NCBI GenBank assembly: GCA_003640385.1
Contig: RCAB01000218.1
Coordinates: 1-64,000, forward strand
Length of the DNA: 64,000 bases
DNA from: Setaria digitata
Taxonomy: Eukaryota; Nematoda; Chromadorea; Rhabditida; Setariidae
Reading direction: 5' to 3'
The notes beneath the pieces were generated by a model. The model was not told the DNA's origin. It made no database searches and worked only from the letters and a program-made list of their open reading frames with translations. Below are positions 37,456 through 49,600 of the stretch, piece by piece. Position numbers and translations under genes: made by a program. How positions within the stretch are numbered: position 1 is the first letter of the stretch; each line of letters opens with the position of its first letter.

Positions 37456-40029
37456 TTTTGTTTTCTGCTTTTTTTCTCTCATATATTAATACTAGAGCTT
37501 ATATATAAGAGTACAAATTATTCATAAATTCCTTAGCCTCTTGACAAGATTTCCATTATTTGTCATTTAAAAATTACCCTGCTTTACCGCTCCTTATTTC
37601 GTAGTCACTAAATTCCACTAACAATTTTTTGAAGCCCTTTTTTTCGCTTTTAGTCCGTACAATCCTTACATTAAAGAGTTTGCGTCTGGTTGTTATTCAG
37701 ATTATTTTCAGCTTGTACTGCCTTCTTGTTACCAACTTAGTTAAATGGATCCGTGTCACCAAATTTTATTTTGCCACTGTTTTAGGCTTCTAGAAGCACA
37801 AAGGATTCTGTTATCCCCCTGTTCATTGAAGTCTCTTTTTTCATATTATTTCACTGTTTGTTTTCCTACAATTAAACACCTAATAAATGGTAAAAGATTC
37901 TAAAGTTTAAAAATATTGCATATCGAGGTGGTGGAAGTGATAGGTTAAAGCAACGGGATTTGAATTATGCACACATTGGAGTTGATTAATTATAAAGGAG
38001 AATTTCCCTCAATTTTCATTAAAAAAGAGTTGGTTTACAGACTGTATATGACATTGCATAAATATTCTCAGTGGAAGTACTTCCAGGAATATGTGAATTA
38101 TGTCAGTGTGTGTTCGTATCACCTGAAGTAATCGGGGAATCTCAAGCTGTGACGAAATGTCAACTAAACATTTCATCCAAGCTTTTCTTCTTCCTGAGGT
38201 AGACTGAATTTCCAATTTTAAGCTACTGGCTGAATTTTCCATGTCTTACACATGCAAAAGGTACAGTTGCTGTTGGGAAAGTCAATTAGAATTGATTCAG
38301 AGTCGTTGTTATGATTTGAATTCGTCCTGCAATTGTTATTTCGGAAGTTAAATATGAATTACTTCATATTAAATAAAACATGTATTCTGCTGCTTACTGA
38401 TGCATAAATGCAGGAAAAAGTGGAATAGCCAAACTGTAAAATTCTATCACATTATAAGCGGGGAACATCAGTTTAAACTTTTGTTGAAAAAAGGTCTGCT
38501 TTTGATTCTGTCTTATGATGATATTTGACATAATTCTTTTGATTCTTTCATTGAAATTAAACAGAAGAGACTTCCTTTATGCGCCTCCATCTAAAATTAT
38601 AAATTTCTTCATAAATAAGATGAGATTGTGAAGACCAGCAAAGACAACGAGCATTCTGCGCTGGATCAGCAATGAAAAGAAGCTGTGAAATTAACCAACA
38701 AATATCGACAATTTCACTTCTGTTGTAGTCACTAAGAAAACGATTGTTTGATCTGTGATTAGTTGCTGTTTCAAATAGCGAACAAGAATATCTTGCAGGA
38801 TAAATTGTCAAATAAGCTGATTGAAAAAAACAAGCTAGACATCCACAGGGAATATGGTGTTTATTTTACATGGGTTTCGCACAGTAGAAAGAGGACAGTG
38901 GCTATTTGAACAGCATATTTGAACAGTAGCACATTTGAAACAGCTGGGATTACAACGGATTGAATTCTGATGCCATTTTTTCAGTGGTTGAGTCAGAAGG
39001 AATTCAGAAACTAACCAATTAGAAAATCCTTTATTTATTGATTAATTGAAATATAGCTGGAATTTCAATCTTTTAAGCAAGAGTTTTATAGAAATACTAC
39101 AACTGTGCATGTGAATCATGAAAAAAGAAAAAGAAAATGAGAAAATTGTTGGCCTTCACTCCGTATGACAGTAGCAGAGAAGTAAAAAGCAAATATATGC
39201 AGCAGTGCCAATTAGAAGAAATTGATATCCGGTGCAGTAATTTTTTTAAGTTTTGATTGGGAAATCTCTATGAAATGTTACAGTAATGATAATAATAACA
39301 ATATAATAATAACGAAAGTGACAATGACTTATTCACACCAGACTTAACTTCTGTAACTGTGATAGTGATGATGACTTATTGTCATTCGATGATTGTCACA
39401 TGAATTTTGCCGTACTGCTCATCTGTGAGTTAAACCCATGGATCGGTTATTTTAATTTTTTGTCGAAGTTCTGGCAGTTTTTTAAGACGAATTATTTAAC
39501 AATTTCTGAGAAAGGGAAAGAAAGAAAGCTCGCAGTATTATTTGTATATAGAAATACAATGAAAATGAAAGATGTGACATAACGAAAGTGTACGCCATAT
39601 CAATGGATTGAAAATATTGTAGCATATTTTTTAATTGATTTAGGCAAAAGATATAGTGATTATGCTAATTTAGTGACGTTTGATAATTGCAGTTAAGATG
39701 TAATTGAAAGCTCACAGAAATGAGATAATATAATAGTAAAATTTATAGCAATTGAAATCTTGTTTTCCAATTGAATTTCCCGGTTCTTTCCATATTTCCG
39801 GGGATGATTTAAAAGTTTGGACGAGAAAATCTTAACATATCAGCCTTAAAATTAAAATTACTCTTAACTGGTCATGACATGAAGTAATCCCATCGAAGGA
39901 AGATTATTTTTTAAGCAAAAATAAAGTACCGGTTAGAGATATACAAATTTCAAGATATTCTAAAATAAAACAGCAATTCAAGTCAGACTAACTTTTTATC
40001 ATCAATCAGTTGGTGTAGCGAATCCTTCA

Positions 40030-40061
<32 letters not shown>

Positions 40062-40069
40062 AATTCAAA
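37456..40069. other. Region between convergent genes with weak coding hints
   Basis: Lies between the 3' ends of ELP3 (+) and the coiled-coil gene (-). The minus strand has two stretches that read like protein: 38123-38242 (STSGRRKAWMKCLVDISSQL, then a possible GTGATA donor) and about 38600-38811 (EIVDICWLISQLLFIADPAQ). In the second, other frames are also open. No complete splice model could be built. 39280-39380 is a GATAATAATAA/GATGATGA-type simple stretch. Either an unrecognised or decayed gene, or chance. Confidence 0.35.
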
Positions 40070-43000
40070 TCATTGTTCGTTTGTTTTTGGAACTTCCATC
40101 TGGCTGATAATGTCATACATTGATGCGCGATTTTTGGATATGTCAACACGATTTAGAAGACTTGAAATTTGTCGTTGAAAATCGTCATCTTCTCGCTGAT
40201 TCAGTGCAATACGCTGCAAATTTATCAATTTTCTTTTTACAAAACTTCTATGGTTTTTGGTTGTAGAATAACTGAGACTCTCAAGTTCCAGTTCGGAATA
40301 ATGGTTCCTGGAAATGCGTTGAAATTACAAATGTATAAAGCATTACAGAGAGAATTTTACTGGGATGAAATTCATCCAAAATCTAAAAATAAAAAGGAGT
40401 CTACCACTAAAACTTCATTTTTCCCATATAAATTGAAAGAAGACGAATTAAAGGAATGAATGCAATTGATTTGAATTTTGGACAGAAAGGTTTTCTAAAA
40501 GTTTCCATAAAGACTTCTTAAGGATGATAAATGAATTTCGCTTGATGAGATTCGGAAATCTCGATTTTTGAGCCTCCGTTCAACTCACTCCAACAGGATG
40601 ACGGTATCACAAAGAGGAAAATGTACAAGACAATAAATCTTGAGTGTGTTGGTGTCACAATGTGTACGCGAGAAAATGATCCAAATAAACAATCTGATTT
40701 ATTTCAGCAATTTTTTCCAGTCGAATTTAAGTACATTTTATGTTGAAGTATTAAAAGGCATTTAGGAAAGCAACTGAACGAATTTGTGTTGGAATGCATC
40801 TAAAACATAAAATTTCATGGTTCGATATAATAGATGGCATATTGAAGGAGAAAAAAAAGGATTCGTCCAAAACGAAAACGATGCACTTCAAACGAAAACA
40901 GTTGCAACTGGTTTATAAATCATAAAATGGAAGATTTTCTTCCAGGCAACAAACAAATGATAACCTTTTTTAAAGAGCTTCTATACAAGAATATTCGCTT
41001 TCTTACCTAATAAATTTAACTAGGCAATTTCAAATCTTTAGTTTTTGAAATTGATCTTTTGCTTACGAAAAGGAACGGCTGAAAAGCTTAGAAGAGAAAA
41101 AATTCAAAGAGGATATAAATGGGCATTCAGCAAAGTTCGCCAAAGTTTTCTTTTATTTTTTTACTTGAGCCGCAGAATTAGAAGACTCATTTGATTCACT
41201 GCTGATTCGGTGAACGAGTCAGTCTAGCATGCAAAAAATGGATTAATATCATGTCCTATAAGGAATCACTGATCGATCAACTTAATAATAAGAAAGCTTC
41301 AAATATCTTTGTCAGAAATAAAAGAAAAAATTTCATCCCAACTCATAATTTATAACAGAGAACTTCAGGTTTGATTTACAAGTTCTTCAGGATTTTTAGG
41401 AGTTTTAAAAGGAATAAGAACTTGCAAGGAACTTGAAGAAACAGGCGTGACCTGTCTACAGACTATTTTTTTGCAAACCTTGATTAAGGTGAAGACTTTG
41501 AAAACGATGTTTAGATTCCTAATTTTTTTTTTCATCATTATTATTTTCGAGAAGTTTCATTAGAATGCCAAATAAATTGGCCGAAATTTTTGAAAAAAAA
41601 AATGGAAATCTGTCCTGTCAATTTTGTAATGGATGTCGAAAATTTCAGGAAATGCTATCGACGAACTGCAAAGGGTTAAAAATGAGAGACCTCAAGAAAT
41701 CTAATGATTAAAGAATATATTGTCAGAGCAATCTTAATTTTAAAAAGTTAAGTGAAAGTTTTCTTTTTCAACCAGAAAAAACGATTGATTAAATCATTTG
41801 TCTCGTGGCACAGTGTCAATCGTTTGGTTAACCCATCAACAGTAAATAATAGTCGTTCTTTTCTATATAACTGATTTAGTTCAATTAATTATGCTCCATT
41901 CTTGTTACTTAAATAGATATGTTATAAAGAGCTAAAAAGTTTTCAATTCAAACCAATCATACTCTGAAGTTAAAAAAAAAAAGAACTTATAATAAAAAAT
42001 ATGAAGAGGTAATTTTTAATGAAATTGCATCAATTGTAAAAAAAATTGGGCAGTTACAGGCTACACGAAGAAAGAATTTGAAGATTTTTTTTTCTAAACT
42101 AATTTTATAGAAAATTATAATAGAATAAATAAGAATTTAGAAAATTTCTTTGAATGAAGTAATTTATTTATTCATGCATGGTACTCTAAAATATATTCTA
42201 ATGACACTGTTGAGATAATTCAGAACGAATGAGATTTGAATAAAACGATCCAATTCACTGTATTCTTTCTCTTCTTCCCATTCTTTCGGTTTGTCAGAAT
42301 GTCAAAGATGAAATTTTCACATATAAACCGAATTTACGTATGCGTATGAAACGGATCACTGATGCATTCAGCAAATAATGTTGAAAATTAACATATTTAA
42401 ATGCTATATCGCCTCAAATTAATGCAGATATTTGAATAATTATTTAAAAAAAGAAAAAAAAAATTTATGAAGGAGAGTTGATAAAGTGTTAAAGAATGAC
42501 AACACTGATCTGTTTGAAAGGAATACCAAACATTATGGTTTAAATTCTTTTATGTTATATGACGAATAGCATTTGATTACTTTGGATCAATAGAAGAAAC
42601 AATGTTTCAAATTAATTTTTATGAAAATAACTGCAACTCTTTTACCAATGTGCAGGCCAGTAGCAATGTGAATAATACGAATTTCAAAATCCTAGAATCC
42701 TTAATTTTAATAACCTAGCAAAATTTATTACAACATATGGCGCAATGTTATATTTAATTCTTTAACTTTCAGTGGGGAACGGCATTTATGATATTACTTT
42801 GTACCGCTTTATCATAACGATAAATTATTAAACTGAAAATATTCTCGATTGTTCGTGTTAACGTTTAAATATCCCACACAATGTATTTTGACTCTGTAGT
42901 ATTATTTTTGTGATCAAGAAATAAAAAATATTAAAAATGAGTTCCAGAATATTATAATTCATCATGGTTAGAACGATAATAATAGTTGTTTCAAGCCTAA

Positions 43001-45123
43001 ACCAGTTAAATACTCGAATTACTTCATTTTTTTTCAACGTAATTGAAATTTTTTACTTACATCTCAGGAAAAGCCTTTAATTCATTTTCTCCAACTTTTT
43101 TTTCCAAATATAAGGAAATAAGCGTTCATACCTCGTGAAATGAACGGCGTCTTTTTTCACGTTCTTCCCTCTGATGTCTCAGAGTATCCATCAACTTTTC
43201 ATTGTGTACTTTAATCCTTTCTTCAACTTTATCCATGTAATGATTCAAATGATCCAGTTGTGAATCCAGTTTTCGAATCTCTACAACTACAGTAATAATA
43301 GCAATAAGTTTATATTATTGTAAATGCTCAGTTGAAAAAAAAAGTAAGAATATTTCTTCCGGACACTGGTTTTTTTTTTCGAAAAGGGAGAAGTTTTTAA
43401 ATAAAACAAAGGGAAAAGATTGAAAAATGATTTAAATATACATATGCACACTAGTTATACCGTTTACTCTAATAAAAAAAAAGAAAGAATTAGGTGAAAG
43501 AGACAGTGGTGATGGCTTCATTTCTCAGTCCCTTATTTATTCCTTTAGAAACAGTTAATGGTCAATGGGGTAGGAAGAAAGCAAAGAAAGACTAATAATT
43601 CTAGACACTTCTCTCAAAAATGATTTTTTTTTTTTCATTCTTTTCAGTAGACAAGTAGTGACTTCAATTTCATTTAACGGAACTAACTTCACTGTTTCAA
43701 CACCTTGAAATAAAACTCAAAGTGAAAAAAAGCAAAATTTGCCTTCACTTCCATCATCTTCAGGTATGATTTCATTGAGAACTTCGAGACCTCGTTGTAG
43801 TACCGCAAGTGAACTACTTTTGTTGTTCTCGTTTGCTTCTGCCGCAGTACCGTTTGTTGTTGCCTGCAATACTTTAATTAAATAATAGTTGCTTAAACGC
43901 GAATCATTTTGGATTGGAAATTTAACGCTTTATAACCGTTAGTTTGTAAGCTAATTAAATTTAGACTTGAATCGACTTATAAATATGAAATATTGACAAG
44001 ATGGCTGGGAAAACTGGAAGTAACGCAACGAAATACAAAGGGATTACTCAAAATAAAAGGTCGGAGTCTTGGCACGAGATTAGAACAGATGTATCGGATA
44101 CCAAAAACTGGAATAGTTGTGATATTAAACACTAGAATAGGTGTATTTACCTGTTTTGGTGTAATAGAGACATATATGATTTTGAACAAATTATTTTGCT
44201 CAATTTGAAACGCAAACACAGAAGAAGATATTTTTCAAAAGTTAAATGAATAAATTGGCTAAAATTAGTGAAATTAACAAATGGCCAGCAGATATGAATT
44301 TTCTTTCTGTTTAAGTAGATAAAAAAAAATAACGAAATTAAATAAAATTAAAGAAGAAAAATACTTTGTCAGCTCTCCTTGTCCATTTTTTGCTTTATTT
44401 CCTCAACTTTTAACTAAAAAAGCAACGGATAAGAGAAGCCGTAACAAGAAATGGATCTTATAAATATAAATCCACACTTTGAATTGTTTTAAACTTTTCT
44501 TTTTATAGTTTCAGATTTTATGACGCACATAACTGATTATAATTTGGAACATTATCAATGGTTTGAAATAAAATGATATCTACTTAAAGGTCCATTTCTT
44601 TTTTTTTTTTCTTTTTTTCCAAACTAATACCCAAACATCGATTTCTTTTAAGGATAGAACTGTGAAGTCAACGATTAAGAACTAGCTTATTTCGATGCTT
44701 TATTACCTATTTCATGCTCAGGATAACTCATTGTTTTCCAAACTTGCTAATTATTATTAATATTACATTTTTATGGCTTATTATTTAAAGTTTTACCTGT
44801 AATTACGTTGTAAATTTTGTTATATTTCCTTGAAATACTCAAGAATATACCTGAATTTGCGAAAGCGGTGGTTTATTCCTCATTCGGACAACAGTTCTGC
44901 TCTCATCTGCTGATGGTGACGATGATTTACTGAGTTGACCACTGTTCTTTTTTTCAGTTGTTTCGCTTTGAGTAGGTTGAAGTAACTGTTGAGGCTGTTG
45001 CTGCTGAATGTTAGTGAATGATGTAGAGGAGGTTGACGAAGTGGATGATAAAGTTGTTGACGACATTACAGCTTGATCACTATTGGCACCACTAATTGCT
45101 CTGTTTCCTTTATCACCGTTCAT
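40070..45123 (-). CDS. Coiled-coil protein, possibly bublin-like (UPF0184)
   Basis: Exons: 45123-44851, 43863-43749, 43286-43132, 40213-40070. In phase; 228 aa. Residues 1-91 are low-complexity, rich in Ser, Thr and Gln. About 92-130 contains LAVLQRGLEVLNEIIPEDDG. From about 131 the protein is a charged helical coiled coil (LDSQLDHLNHYMDKVEERIK, then REEREKRRRSFHERIALNQR). It ends SQMEVPKTNEQ. It has no signal peptide or TM segment. The pattern of a short N-terminal helix and then a heptad segment with LDSQLDHLN resembles the small bublin/C9orf16 coiled-coil family, but this is a resemblance from memory, not a demonstrated match. Intron 3 is 2.9 kb (40214-43131) with no nested gene seen. Confidence is high that it is coding, low for the family. 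Confidence 0.75.
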
Positions 45124-45786
45124 TTAAAACAAATTTTCTTCTTTCTATAGCTCCTTCCGTTGTTGCTTATATGATAGCGATTTGTTCGCTGTAAAAATAC
45201 CAATCAAACAAACAGCTTTTTCCTCATAAAGCGAGAATGATAACGACGCCAATCGAATGATAACGCATGACAGATGTGATGTTTGATATGAGCCACAGAA
45301 GACATTTAACAATTTCTTCTATTTTATAAAGTTGATGATAAATTACAAATGACGATGCGTTCATGCGGGATGAGAAGAAATCACTAGGAAAATCAATGAA
45401 TGAATTTTAAATCTTGAAATAAAATAGGTATTGGAGGCGATAAGAGTGAACGTGAAGTGACACGAATGCTTTCTCTCCTATTCCTTCCATTTTAAATTTC
45501 ACATTTTACAGGTAGAGTGAGGACTGTCTAATTGTGTCCAATCCATTGATGTGTAAAAGTTGACCTAATAGTGCCGTATATTCCTTCTGCTAACACTTTT
45601 CTTTATCATACCGGCGCATAGGTGTCTCTATCACTTCATTTCAAATTAAGGTGATGTAACTCAAAAGAAACTGAAACCAGGAATGAAATGAATAAAAAGA
45701 AGTTACAAAGCATATGGGGTTGGAGCGCTTGACAAACATGTCACAGAGACAGAAGCACTTCTCATGAAAAGAAATCTCTTCGCTTC

Positions 45787-45960
45787 ATGCGAAATCACTT
45801 CGTTGTAATGTTTCTTTTGGAGGACAGGGAAGTTCGACGTCGACGGGCACTAACTGTGCAGGTGGTAGCTATTAGTAACCAACCAGTCATTATGATGTTG
45901 ATCTATCGGAATTTAAAAACAGAATTAAAAAATAGCGACAAATATGGTCATTACACCTAG
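45787..45960 (+). other. Overlapping short open frames on both strands, unassigned
   Basis: The + strand has an ATG frame of 57 codons (45787-45960) containing LLEDREVRRRRALTVQVVAI. The - strand within it (45890-45795) has a 31-codon frame MTGWLLIATTCTVSA followed by RRRR, which looks like a signal peptide with a basic cleavage site. The patch is richer in GC than its surroundings. At most one can be real; neither is recognised. Confidence 0.2.
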
Positions 45961-46634
45961 CTTCACATTCATTTCAGAAAGCACGGCAGGGAAACTGTCC
46001 AAAATCTAATAATCAAAGTAATGTGTAGTTCATGGATAACTATTACAATATGAAGAGAATACGACCTTGTCGCAAATAATTGTTGAACTAAATATCGATA
46101 TAAAAGTAATGCTGAAGGCATACTGTCTTTAAATGTCGATATGTAGTATTTGATTTCAGCAGACAGTTTCTTCCAACGACTTCTGGAAAACTGAGATTAG
46201 TGTCAAACTTTAAATTTTAAAAATGCCAAACGAGAAAGCAACACAACAGATGAGATCGTAAGTTCAGACAGAGGATACATTACCCGTGAGAGAGGGTACA
46301 CTACCCACCCATGACAAAGGGGCCACTGCTGTTATATGCTACACGCAGTAGCAGTAATCAATATTTCGAGTCTCTTCACAATTAATGAAACTGTGATGTT
46401 TATGTAATTAAAAAAAAAAACATAAACAAGTTCTAGTGGATGTCAGAACTGCGATGACAGGAAGAGTTCGACACAGTTATCACTTATCATTATCCAATGG
46501 CACAGATAATCAATATTTCTTTATCATCATATCAGAGGTCTGAAAAGAAAAACAAAATCAAAAGAAGCTCTGCATCGAATCTTTCGGCGACAGCACTTCG
46601 CATAATTCTCCAACAATCATTCCTGATTTGTGGG

Positions 46635-46672
46635 TTGTGTGTGTGTGTGTGTCTGTCTGTCTGTCTGTGTGT
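46635..46672. repeat. Compound (GT)n/(CTGT)n microsatellite
   Basis: A TG dinucleotide run passes into CTGT tetranucleotide repeats and back to TG. Confidence 0.95.
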
Positions 46673-49600
46673 TCGCTGATAAGGAATAAATTTTACTGCT
46701 ATCATGAAGCTAAAATTCTTCCGAGGTAGTCTAGATTTCCGTTCTATGTAACTTCAGACTATCAGGTTAGCGCTTATCAAAGCAATTATCATCCCAAGCA
46801 ATGTGATAGAAACTGTTCATATAAAGTTAAAGAAAATTTTGAAAATTTCGAATAGACAAAATAAGTGATAAAGATAAGAATACATCTCTGTAAGGTAAAT
46901 TAATTTCATAAATTATGCATGAGAGAATTTTTAACCAAAAAAGATTTTTGAAAATATTTACAATTATGACAAAAAGTTAACGGTCGATAAAACTAAGCTT
47001 GCCAAGAGGAAAGTGCACAAGCCATTACTTAGAGAAAATATCATTCCGAAGTCTTGAAAAGAAAAAGGAAGAGAAGTACTTTTTCCATTATAAGAGATGC
47101 CAGAATTGATTGAATTAATTTATTTAATAATTCAATTTAGATCTTTTCCTCCTACCACTTACAAATAACGCTTCGATAAAAGTTGAAAACTTTTTTACGT
47201 ATTTACTTTCCACTTTTTACTGAAAACCCATTTGAAGTACGGGAGCAAAATGCAAACTATCGCTTCGCTTGAGTCATTCCATTTCGTAATAGTTATGACT
47301 AATTTCATTAATGCAATATTTTCCTTTTCTGAAATAAATTTTACGTGTGAAATTGATCCTGGCTTTTTAAATACAGTCTTTTTTTTTTTCGATATTCAGA
47401 AATTTGCATATAAAAGTTCAATGACTTCTACACAAAAAAGTCTATCTAGTACCAGCTACTGTCGTCGACATTTATAAATTCTTGTTTAAAGTATTTAAAA
47501 TCTCATCTACTAATTTTTTCTGATGCTTAGATTCGTAATCTTTCCCGCAAAATAAAAAAGGCTTTCTGTTTAAGATCTTTTTTATCCTCAGGAAAAATGA
47601 AAATGTAAGATAATGAAATAATTTTAAACATTTGTTTATGCAAATTAAACGCATAATAAGTCTATTATAGTTTAAGATTTTTATTGGCCCTCTAATCTTT
47701 TTAAAGTATTATTCTGTATTCTAGCGGTAGCACACTTCAATCATCCAGTAAAATAATATCGACTTGGGAAACTTTCTCAAACAGAGAAAAAGTCGGCGAT
47801 GAAAACTGAGTGCAAAAAAATCCCATTCTACTTTACACATTACTCAAACGAATTCAGCAATACAAGTTTGCCAATTATATTAAAAATTTGCTATTTGTGT
47901 AGGAAGAGGAAAATTTTCAAATTCTTTAAGAAAAATAATGAAGTAGAAATATATGTGGGCCATGCCATAACTTCACTATTAACAACAAATAATTTACAGA
48001 ATTAAAAAATTGGGAGCACTACTGAACCGAGTAACAGTAAGCTCGAAATAACTTCAGATTTATACCGTTGATTGCTTAAATAATTCCCTTTAGAAATAAA
48101 GAAGCAAAATTAGTCGCCATCGCAGTAACATCCTTTCATCATGATAAATGGATCACTGATGAAAAAGATTTTTTAGTTGGAACTTCGGAGGAAAAAGATT
48201 GAGCAAAAAGCGATGAAATGATTTGATGAATGCCGAACAGATGGCTGCCGTTGCGAACTGGTGAAATTTGGTTGCAAACTAAACAGAAAATAAGCAAATG
48301 AGAAGTTACGGTTAATCAACTTGTTTCCATCCGCTGAGTAAATAAACCAATCCAACAAGCAGTCCTGTTAGAAGCAATCGCCAAAACAAAATCACTCCAA
48401 CAATCGATGATATTCTTTGACTTTCGTTTTAAATTTAGTTCTTCTATCCAGCCAATGGCACGAATTCCATCAAATTTGTAAAGTTACAAACAGATTTTAA
48501 CTGCAAAACGAGTTATCAAAAGTCAATATTTAATTTGCTTGAAGTTAAATCATATGAATTTAATAATATATCTTACGAGAACTTGAAAATTTTTACCTCT
48601 CGTCTTTGAGACAAGTAGGTTTTGTTAATATATTTCAACAGATTTATTTGCATTAATTGCTCCTTCATTCTTGTTATAGGCATATAATTTGAATTTAATG
48701 CTATAATTTTTCAATTTAAAATATTTAAATAGTCAGAAAATTATAAGTACTTTAGTAAGAAAAAGTAATTCTTATCAGTTTTAGTTAAATCTGTTACGAT
48801 GATTCACTTAATGTATTTAATAAGAAAAAAACTATTTTGAGAAATTTTATTGAACTTATTCGTAAAACTAAGCAATTTCATAGATTTAAAAATAATTTAA
48901 ATAAGCACTTGTGGTCCAAAAGAAAAAAGAAAGAAAAATCAATATCAAAATTCTAAACAGCAGAAGTGCTGAATTATAAAACCACTGCCAAACAAATCTT
49001 TGGGAGATATAGAGAACGGAATTATTTTCGCACTTTTTTGCGCCCAACAAATTTTTCCCTTTCCATCTATGCATGGGCCTAGAACAGACAATTCCAATTT
49101 CAAGCAGTTTCCAGTGAATGTGAAACAGTTACATGACATGTGCATTATAATGAACAAAACTTTACTATAAAACATTTCTATTCAGTATTTTATTACTTCA
49201 TTTCATTCTTTTCACTTTATATTTCGTTTTCATTTCATTCTTCTTAAAATAAAACTTTTTGCTTCCTTTCATTTCGAAAGGAAATGATAATGTCGGAAGG
49301 AACTGAAAATCATGAGTCTATGATATGCCAAAAATAGCATTAGAAATGATAATGATTAGAAATGAATCACTGAAATAATAATTTGACAATGAAAAAGATT
49401 GCCTCTCTCTGATATGCATCGTAAAATATGACGGAGACACAGCAAGAAACAAAAGATATGTGCGATACGTAAGCCTTCGTTTTTCAAGTACTACGACAGG
49501 CATATTTTCCTCTTCATTATGCATGTAACCTCGTCATCGATTAATTAATTAATTAATTCTCAACTTCCAGACACAGTTCACGATTAAAATATTTTGAGAC

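Noticed and set aside
37654..37743. Plus-strand frame PYNPYIKEFASGCYSDYF after a TTTTAG acceptor, downstream of ELP3
   Set aside because: ELP3 is already complete at 37455 with the expected length and C-terminus; the run is only about 30 codons.
44060..44085. GGCACGAG string resembling a cDNA-library adaptor
   Set aside because: Only eight bases, with no vector or cDNA junction around it.
43993..44208. Open frames on both strands in intron 1 of the coiled-coil gene (71 and 80 codons)
   Set aside because: Overlapping on opposite strands, with no splice partners and no recognisable domain.
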